Both the position numbers and the translations under genes were made by a program. Positions 57,076 through 64,000 of a stretch of 64,000 nt of DNA are shown here, piece by piece. The notes below the pieces were generated by a model. It was not told the DNA's origin, made no database searches, and saw only the letters and a program-made list of their open reading frames with translations. The stretch's first letter is position 1, and each line of letters begins with the position of its first letter. The DNA comes from Gordionus sp. m RMFG-2023. Lineage: Eukaryota > Nematomorpha > Gordioida > Chordodea > Parachordodidae. The stretch spans positions 11,881,561 through 11,945,560 of the forward strand of contig NC_088775.1 in assembly GCF_954871325.1 (NCBI RefSeq). The letters are read 5' to 3'.

Positions 57076-57488
57076 GAAGTAAAAGTAAAATATTTAAAAA
57101 ATTATAGATCTTTATTAATAATTAATATTAAAAATACTTATTAATTCTAACTTACTAATAATTTTGAATTTAATAAAATAATTATATAATAATAAACTAA
57201 ATTACCATTTGATTTCAATCTCTTTGACTTAAAATTTTTCCATTTTATTAATATTTTTGAATAATGTTAATGTACTCGCAAGGAAAGGAAATTTTAATAA
57301 AATATATTTATAAAAAATAAGTTTTATGTTGGAAAATTGTTATTCAAATATTTGTAAAATTTTGATTGGGGGGGGGGGGGTGGATGGTAAAATTTTTATT
57401 AGCTTAAAATGATATTAAACAGTCAAATTTGCGATTGGAGGGGAAATTTCCCCCTTTCCCCCCCATTGGTTACGCGCCTGATACCTCC

Positions 57489-58320
57489 TCAATATTTATA
57501 GCAAAAATAGTAAATCTAAACTATCAAAATTAGCTTAGAAAAAACATACCTCCTCCCCTCCTTCCATAGCCCCTATTTCCTTTTCTCCTTTCCAATCTTA
57601 CTATATTTCAATCAATCTTACTTCAAGCCCCCACCCCCCTTCCCGTAGAAAAGTATCTATCATTATTCAATAGTTAGTTGGCTATAAACTCATCCTAAAC
57701 ATACATAAAAGTTTCGGATATCATTAGGAATAACGTCATCCATAATAGTTTTATCTCTAGAACGATCATTATGAATAAATATAATAGGTAAAAATATCGG
57801 GATTTAGTGGGTAGATTCCACGGACAGGAAAAAAAACTACTTAAAATATTTTGTGGGATTGTTGTTCTGGGAAATTCCTTCTTTAAAATTTGTCATTTTA
57901 TCTCTTACCGTAAAGCCTCAGAGATGTTGAATTAGCTTAAATGGCTCTCGCAATCTTTCTTACAAGCTGGAAATCCCGGACCAAATTTATTTGATAGTTT
58001 AGACATTGGGTATAACCTACAAATGTCCTAAAATTTAGAAGAGTACCTTTTTCAAAACAAATAAATATCAAATAAAATAATAAACGTTAGGGAAAAAGGA
58101 GGGAAAAATATGGTTTTTCATTACTATATCTAGAATTTTGAGATTCTACTACTAATTAACATACTCATTTGACCAAATTTAAAACAATCCCAGTTCAGGA
58201 ACAATAAAAGTAAAAGCTGCGGCGTTCTTGCTATTAGACTTTTGCATTTTTACCCAGCTTTCCCTAAAGCCCCCTCCCTAAATCTCTAAAATAACCAAAG
58301 ATAAACCCTGTTTTCGCAAG
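57489..58320. other. no gene seen
   Basis: Somewhat more C-rich (CTCCTCCCCTCCTTCCATAG, CCCCCACCCCCCTTCCCG) than the surroundings. No open frame, inverted ends or repeat partner was found. Confidence 0.4.
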
Positions 58321-58321
58321 C

Positions 58322-58430
58322 ACCCACTAGCATTTATTTTACTAAAGATAGAATAAAACCAATTATGTTTGTAAAAATTTCTCTGATAATAAAAGAGGGT
58401 TCAAACTGCTATAAAAGTATCTTGCAAAAA
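58322..58430. repeat. old repeat shared with 25345-25690
   Basis: This is the uninterrupted relative of the 25345 repeat (CCACTAGCATTTATTTTACT through AAAAGAGGGTTCAAACTGCT). It shows the target site before the insertion at 25438. The family is unknown. Confidence 0.6.
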
Positions 58431-58439
58431 ATTTTTTAA

Positions 58440-58590
58440 TAGTCAATTATTTCAAAATATTTTTTGTGTATAGACACACTTATTAAATAGATATGACAAA
58501 ATTTAAATGTCCTAGTATCTTTAACTTAAAAATGGGATCGAGTTGTTTGCCACTCCCAACGATTCAACTAACCCCGGTCTCCCTACTCAT
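58440..58590 (-). mobile_element. right end of a GGGGAGACC-family element
   Basis: CAACTAACCCCGGTCTCCCTA at 58568-58588 is the family terminus. The 130 bases before it include GACAAAATTTAAATGTCCTA and TTGCCACTCCCAACG, reminiscent of the family. The opposite end was not found. Confidence 0.45.
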
Positions 58591-59770
58591 TAAAAGTTGA
58601 TAGTTTGGATATTCTAAATTTACATAGTTCGAATTTACATAATTAATATAATATGTATATATATAATTAAAATAAAATTAAAACAAATAAACATCAAAGA
58701 AAAAAAATATAATTATTACCTATTCTTGATGTGTTTTATCACGGACTTGTCATTTTGAAAATATTTGCTTATTTATACAGTGCTTCTATAATTTCATACC
58801 AAAAATTAAGGATTTCTATATTATGTAAAGATAGGTATATTATATTTATAAATAATTAAATGTAGGAATTTTCACTTTTTTAAAAAAATGATATAATTTA
58901 TAATATTATCGCAAAAGAAAAAATATATATAATGGCCTTGAAAAATTTGTGTTTTAAAACATTATATGCCATTTATTTATTTTATTTGTGTTTATCTTCA
59001 TAACTATCACTTTATAAAAGTTTTAATATTTTACCGATCTAGTTCCTTTTTCCATTTGATCATTTATCATCTTGCTTTTTTTGTGTCAATTATTTTTGTA
59101 ACTATTCGACAGGATTTAGAATAATTGAGGAAGGACTTAAAGATTATCCAGCATGATAAAATATTTTCCCCTTGATTGAATAAATTAACTCTCTGCCGAT
59201 CAAAATCTATGCACAATAAATTTTTCCCTCATTTGTATAAACGTGCTCTTAAGTATTTATCGGTAGTTTCAAATGTCTAATAATCCCCTAGTGTCTGAAG
59301 AGAAAGAAAGTGGTCAAACTCAACACACCTAGACATACTTTGAGGAAGTCCTGGGTAAGATGACCCGGGTGCCGGGTGTTGCACTTGCGGCGAAAAATAT
59401 TGTTTTAAATAGTAAGACTACATATTATATAAATCGAAAAAATTAATCCCAGCCAATATATGAATTACTGTACTAATTAAATGTCAATTGAATGTGCCCA
59501 TTTAATTATAGTTCATTCAATTTTAAGCCTTTCCTTTGTATATATTTTATTTTGAAGAAAGAAGAGAATACAGATAAAAAACAATCATTTTGCGTTTTAA
59601 GCCTCAATAATAATTTTTTTTTTTATTAAACGACCAACGATGAGTTGATAATTTCTGATGTTCTTTTCAGACTCCTTTTTTATTAAGTCATGAATTGAAA
59701 AAAATATTTTAAAGTAAGAGAATCATAACTTTCAAAATCAAAAGTTGATTTAATATTGTCCATAGAATAA
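58591..59770. other. no gene; more complex patch at 59100-59400
   Basis: 59100-59400 has even composition, with GGTCAAACTCAACACACCTA, GGAAGTCCTGGGTAAGATGA and CCCGGGTGCCGGGTGTTGCA. No open frame longer than about 60 codons and no recognised repeat. CCCGGGTGCCGGG is a small palindrome. The rest is A+T-rich. Confidence 0.3.
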
Positions 59771-59772
59771 AC

Positions 59773-59957
59773 TAGTGTTGTTAAACGGTTGACCTAATAT
59801 TCTTACCAAAAAATATTACGCAAGCCTGGATATTTTGCTTATAGATGGTAGTAAGGTTTGGACATCTACATCTATTCGAAATCTCGAAGCTCCGTATATT
59901 ATTTTGGTTAAAATCATAATTAAAAATCGGCTAAATCGAGCCGTTTAATCAACACTA
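59773..59957. mobile_element. TAGTGTTGTTAAACGGCTC element
   Basis: It begins TAGTGTTGTTAAACGG and ends CGAGCCGTTTAATCAACACTA. About 30 bases of the left arm (the GAGCC inverted part) are deleted. The interior has AATATTACGCAAGCC and GAAATCTCGAAGC. No exact duplication. Confidence 0.75.
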
Positions 59958-60438
59958 AAACAAATTTTGAAAAATAGTATTTTTAAAATTAAATTCTACA
60001 TTGTTTTCCAAATTCAAATCAATAGTATTTATAAAATGAATTTACAAGCGCCACACAAAGCTTTGTCTCTTAGTTGCAATATATAGGAACGGGTGAGTCT
60101 GTACAACTATGCCATTCGATTTTATTATATATTATCTTTTTTTTCTGTTTTAATGGAGATCATTATACTAACATAGAAACTAGAATACCTATCGTTACAT
60201 GAGATGAAATTCTTAGAACCCTTTAAATTTAGTTTCGGCATCAAATAATCTACCATATTAAATTTAATGATATCAGAAGCGTCGATATTTTGATCAAAAT
60301 ATCAACAATTGAAACCTATCATAACGTGTTAAGCCCGCCCACCCAACCCATGTTTATTTTTTTTATGACCAATTATTATGAAGTTATAATCCATAAATGA
60401 TGAATTAAATTTTATGTTTTTTAATCAAAGTATGAATG

Positions 60439-60766
60439 TAGTGTTGTTAAACGGCTCGATTTGAGCCTATTTTTAAAAACGACTAACTCATTATTTTATT
60501 CAGTGAAATGTTATGCAAGCCTGAAGATTTTTATCATAGATGGCACAAAGGTTTGAAATCTAATTGCAAAATCTCGAGAAGAAAAAATAAGAATTGAAAA
60601 AGGGCTAAGTGTAATATAAACTTCTCACTCAATATTTTAGCTAGAAAAATATTGCCTAAGCCAAGAAATTTCTTTAATAGTTGTACAAACCCTTGTGCCA
60701 TCTATGAACAAACAGGTTGCATAATATTTTTTTGAATAAAATATTGAGTTAGCCGTTACAATACTA
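60439..60766. mobile_element. composite of two TAGTGTTGTTAAACGGCTC elements
   Basis: A left half (TAGTGTTGTTAAACGGCTCG through AAAATCTCGAG near 60577) is joined by about 50 bases to a second, right-hand part (CTCAATATTTTAGCTAGAAA through TTGAGTTAGCCGTTACAATA). The internal landmarks AATATTGCCTAAGCC and TGTGCCATCTATGAACAA occur in both parts, so two copies were joined by recombination or nested insertion. Confidence 0.6.
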
Positions 60767-61115
60767 TTAAAGTGAAATTAATATTGTAGGAAAAGAAATT
60801 AAATGAATTTCCTTAACAAATAACTAAATTAATCATACCGATAAATTAAAGGAAGAAAAAAGTATAAACGTATATATAACATTATCAATATCTAATTTTG
60901 TAAATAAGGTTTTTTTTCTATAGAAAAAATCGTTAAATTATTTAGAAAATGATCTCTTATTATGTTTCGAAGTCGAGATTTAACCAGATTGTGCTAATTA
61001 CTCTTCTTAATTTTAATTATCATCACAATCATTATATTTAAAAATTTAAAGATTAAATCATCATAATAAGGAAATAAAACATTCTACTTAAATTCCTACT
61101 ATTTTGAGTTTTTTG
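60767..61115. other. no gene seen
   Basis: A+T-rich filler without recognised features. Confidence 0.55.
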
Positions 61116-61120
61116 AGATA

Positions 61121-62140
61121 ATCGGTCAAAAGTATCCTGGACAAAATGACTGGACAAAAGTACTTCCGGCAAAAAGATACTGAATGACAATACCCCCGGG
61201 AAAAATACTCCTGGATAAAAATACTCTCGGATAAAAAGACATCAGGAAAAAAATACCTTTGGACAAGACGCCGGACAAAAATTTCCAAATCTTTTTTAAA
61301 TGTTAAGAAAATGGGGATTTTTTAAAAAATATTAATTTCTTTCACATATAAAAAAAATATATTTAAACTCTGTTTTTGCAAAAATTCTTAGTTAAAAATA
61401 CATGCACATATATGTGGAGTAATGTGGAAATGTTTAGAATGCATTGCTACGGGGTTCATGGCAAGGCCTGATGTTGTCTATTGTTAATCTAAGTTAAAAA
61501 GTAGATAATGGGAAATAATTTTTTTAGACACCAAATCCACTACATTCAATAAAATCTAATAGATATTTAGAGCTGCTGACTATCATGAAATAGCTGTTAA
61601 ATATCTATTTTTTTACCGAACTCCCTGGTTCAGGTTTAGATACTTGAAGATACTTGATACCAAGCTCATGGGAACTATGCAAGAAAAATAAGGCCTAATG
61701 TTTATATTAGGCGAGAAGAAATTATTAGACACCAACCCACTATCGGCAAAATCTAAAAGCCACTTGAAGTAGCGCGAGGCAGCCAATTGGTTTCTTTTAG
61801 TTTATACCGAACTACGCGGTTTAGGTTAAGACCTAATACCTCGTAGTTCTCGTTAGTGGTTAATTTAGGGATACAAACATAATCTTTAGTGTTTATATTA
61901 GATGAGGAGAAATACTAATTTTATTAGACACAGAAACCTAATACATTCTATAAAATTTATCAGATCCCTGGGGCCGTATAGAAAATTTTTTTTAAATTCC
62001 CCTTTCTAAGCATTTACAAGGTTTCTTAAAATTGAGATATTTTTTGTCCGATGTCATTTTGTCCGATGTCATTTTGTCCGTGGGTATTTTAGTCTAGTGT
62101 CTTTTTGTCCGGAATATTTTTGTCTGAGTCATTTTGCTTA
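61121..62140. mobile_element. GGACAAAA-type inverted-repeat element, long form
   Basis: The left arm (61121-61290) is a chain of about a dozen diverged units such as CTGGACAAAATGAC, TGGACAAAAGTAC and CCGGACAAAAATT. The right arm (62040-62140) is the same chain inverted (TTTTTGTCCGATGTC, TTTTGTCCGTGGG, TTTTTGTCCGGAATA). Between them lie three diverged tandem units of about 195 bases. There is no transposase. The minus-strand frame 61088-61288 is the left arm. It is related to 2486-2772. Confidence 0.65.
61495..61985. repeat. tandem repeat, period about 195 bp, inside the long GGACAAAA element
   Basis: TTAGACACCAAATCCACTAC (61524), TTAGACACCAACCCACTATC (61723) and TTAGACACAGAAACCTAATA (61926) are spaced about 200 bases. 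ACCGAACTCCCTGGTTCAGG (61615) and ACCGAACTACGCGGTTTAGG (61806) are spaced 191. The copies are strongly diverged. Confidence 0.7.
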
Positions 62141-63425
62141 GAAAATCTTTGCCATCCTGATATTCCATTCCTAATTGCGGCTTCATATTTTCTTTAACCT
62201 CGTCATAGTTAAGAGATAAATTTTTTTTTTCAGAAACATAGATTTTTTTAAACACTTATTTTTTTGAATTTGATATGAAAGCAAACGCAAAGTAACAAAG
62301 TTTCAAAAAGAAAAATAACTTTTTAATTTTTTTGCTTAGGATGTGTTTATAATATCGAAAAAATTTAATTCGCAACTTATGAAACTTTATCAAAAAACAT
62401 AAAATAAGCTTGTTTTTTTTTAAATATAGAAATAAAAAACATGTCCTGGTTCTAGAAAATTTAACATTATTTAAAACTTCTGAAAGTTATTGGACATAGC
62501 CTTAAATAATGGGATGAAAAATGAACGATCTATCATATTTTGTTTTGTAAATAATCTAAATTTAAAAAAAAAATTCATTTCTATTTCGTAAAAAAAAATA
62601 TGTAAGGTATACTATGGGAGGTAATTTAAAGTTTAATACAATTGTTTCGAATTTATGTACCCCCTCCCCTCACAAGTTTAATTTAATGAAGTAATTGATT
62701 CGTACCCCCTCCATTCCCCTCCATGCAATAGCCGGCAAATCCTATATATATTCAAAATTAGTTAGCGGAAAAACCTCTCCATTTTTTTTCTTCTCGGGAG
62801 GTATAAGGTTTATTTTCGATAATTTAAGAAAAAAATGATTAAGGGAATTTTTCTCCAGGGTAAAATATTCAGTGATTCATATATATATATATATATTATC
62901 TCCAAAAAATTATTTTAATATATTATAGAAAAAAAAGAAGATATAATTTAAAATGAAAAATATAAATTATTGAATATGACATTGAGTGATAACCATCATG
63001 TTTGAATAATTGGAGAACGTTGCAGATAAAGTTAGAATTTAAAAGGTTTAAATATCGAAGAGATGTTAGCAGAACTTGTTTTAGGCCTAAAAATTACTTT
63101 GAATTCAAGCTGTTCCAAATCAATTCGCAAAACGGTGTTTGATTGGTTTGAGCCGTGACTTACTATCAATTCTTCATTTCCCATCATAATTCTAACTAAG
63201 TTGCAAATTAAAAAACAATGGAGTAATTTATTTTAATAAATACGTTATTGAGAATAAAATTTCTTCACTGCCATTCAATATATTAGAAACCGATTTAATA
63301 ATGAAACAAAATTTAGATATTATTTGACGAAATTTTGCGAAATTTATTTCCAAAATAGGACAACTCTTAAAAAAAAGACATCATCGGTATAGATAAAATT
63401 TATATAAGTTAGAATATTTTAAAAA
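62141..63425. other. no gene seen
   Basis: 62173-62230 repeats 37425-37475. A short (AT)n tract lies at 62878-62896. 63000-63250 is less A+T-biased (GAACGTTGCAGATAAAGTTA, AAAACGGTGTTTGATTGG) but has no open frame or repeat partner. Confidence 0.4.
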
Positions 63426-63429
63426 ATAA

Positions 63430-63700
63430 ATATCTGGGTCGGACGGAGCTTAGAAACCCGACCTGGGCCAGGCCAAGCTCAACTTTAGAAAAAACTCAAA
63501 TAATATTAATAATCTGCTGGAAAATATTAGAAAATACATATAATGGAACATTTAATGTTCATTTCCCGTTAATATTTTCGATCGCTTGTTAAGTTAATCA
63601 ATTTGTAAAAAATAATTCAGTTAAAATCATTCAAAATAATATCAGAAGAATTTGACTTCCGAGCAAAAAACTGGGCCGATGGGAAAAAAATTTCAAATAA
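63430..63700. mobile_element. possible eroded CCCGGCCCG-type element
   Basis: CTGGGTCGGACGGAGC and CCCGACCTGGGCCAGGCC at 63434-63474, and CTGGGCCGATGGG at 63670, could be the two arms of a degraded element around an A+T core. The ends are not visible. Confidence 0.35.
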
Positions 63701-64000
63701 AATCTAAGTCCTGTTACTTCTCTGATTTAATTAAAGGGATCATTAAATTTATAATTTGATAAAATATTGAAACCACGCAGAATGTGATAATGTTTGTTCA
63801 ACGTTGTCGTGCCTTTAATAATTTTAATCTTTGAAACTTACGGGCTCATTTATTAATTAAATAAATCCTAATTTTTTGAAAAAAATAATTTAAGAAATTA
63901 ATAATTTTATATTGATATATAACACTATAAGAAGTATATTTTTTTTAAAAAAAAATTCTACTTTAAGAACATATAAAAATCAAACATTATAATAATAATA
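63701..64000. other. no gene seen
   Basis: A+T-rich DNA to the window edge, without recognised features. Confidence 0.55.

Larger units (their letters stand above)
55442..57480 (-). mobile_element. hAT-1 copy 4
   Basis: The left end GAGTGGCGTATC (55446) is followed by a G-run, and the right end is GGTTACGCGCCTG. The flanks ATACCTAC (55434-55441) and ATACCTCC (57481-57488) agree at 7 of 8, with a few extra C bases between the left flank and terminus. It is about 2.04 kb and carries the same nested short element as copy 2. It has the least damaged coding remnant of the four. Confidence 0.88.

Noticed and set aside
61088-61288. 66-codon minus-strand frame with repeated F-x-x-E/S-x-F pattern
   Set aside because: It translates the chain of GGACAAAA units of the element arm.

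Overview
This window looks like a piece of an animal nuclear genome, most likely an arthropod. It is very A+T-rich (about three-quarters by eye) and has no long open reading frame, no bacterial-style gene packing, and no tRNA, rRNA or CRISPR array that I can see. The transposon types would fit a sea-louse-like copepod (Lepeophtheirus/Caligus), but that is a recollection-based guess. I found no host gene that I can support. The longest coding traces are decayed pieces of hAT DNA transposase. The window is best read as intergenic or deep intronic DNA built by repeated rounds of DNA-transposon insertion. No LTR, retroviral, Polinton or LINE coding sequence was recognised.

The best-supported elements are four copies of one hAT family (hAT-1) at 21578-23369, 44040-46040, 46803-48525 and 55442-57480. 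Each has termini near CAGTGGCGTATCC / GGTTACGCGCCTG, G-runs just inside the ends, and 8-bp target-site duplications (three exact, one 7 of 8). All four keep only the C-terminal half of a transposase (P52rIPK/ZMYM-like hAT dimerisation region). Diverged relatives lie at 14699-16560, 17521-18950, 40797-41870 and 42650-46227. Two fragments of a different, Ac/ZBED-like hAT type lie at 2964-3092 and 53088-54829.

Short non-autonomous elements fill much of the rest. (1) The TAGTGTTGTTAAACGGCTC family of about 200 bp has a dozen or so copies. (2) The CAGAGATCTGCA family carries CCCGGCCCG-rich arms, at 9824, 10327, 15110, 25753, 30567, 31187, 33707 and 52594. (3) A TAGTGTTTGCAA element carries GGTCCGG-rich arms at 19104. 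All have hAT-like YAGNG ends, and several have clear 8-bp duplications. (4) GGGGAGACCGGGG elements are flanked by TA. (5) There are fold-back elements, including 6392-6773 and 32628-32817. (6) GGACAAAA elements lie at 2486 and 61121. (7) CCTGCATTCACAG...GCGGCG elements lie at 19016, 36412, 37989 and 38094.

Layout: 1-13 kb holds scattered short elements; 14-20 kb is a nest of elements inside elements; 21-26 kb holds hAT-1 copy 1 and two short-element families; 27-30 kb holds tandem repeats and empty A+T-rich DNA; 30-43 kb holds short elements; 40-48.5 kb is the densest hAT cluster; 51.1 kb holds a long GAAA microsatellite; 52-57.5 kb is another nest plus hAT-1 copy 4; 58-64 kb holds sparse old repeats. 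A few stretches of more complex, less A+T-rich sequence (4.5-5.1, 20.0-20.4, 49.6-49.85, 51.5-51.7, 59.1-59.4 and 63.0-63.25 kb) are not explained by these families. They are where I would look first for a missed exon or non-coding RNA. I found no convincing new multi-gene system.
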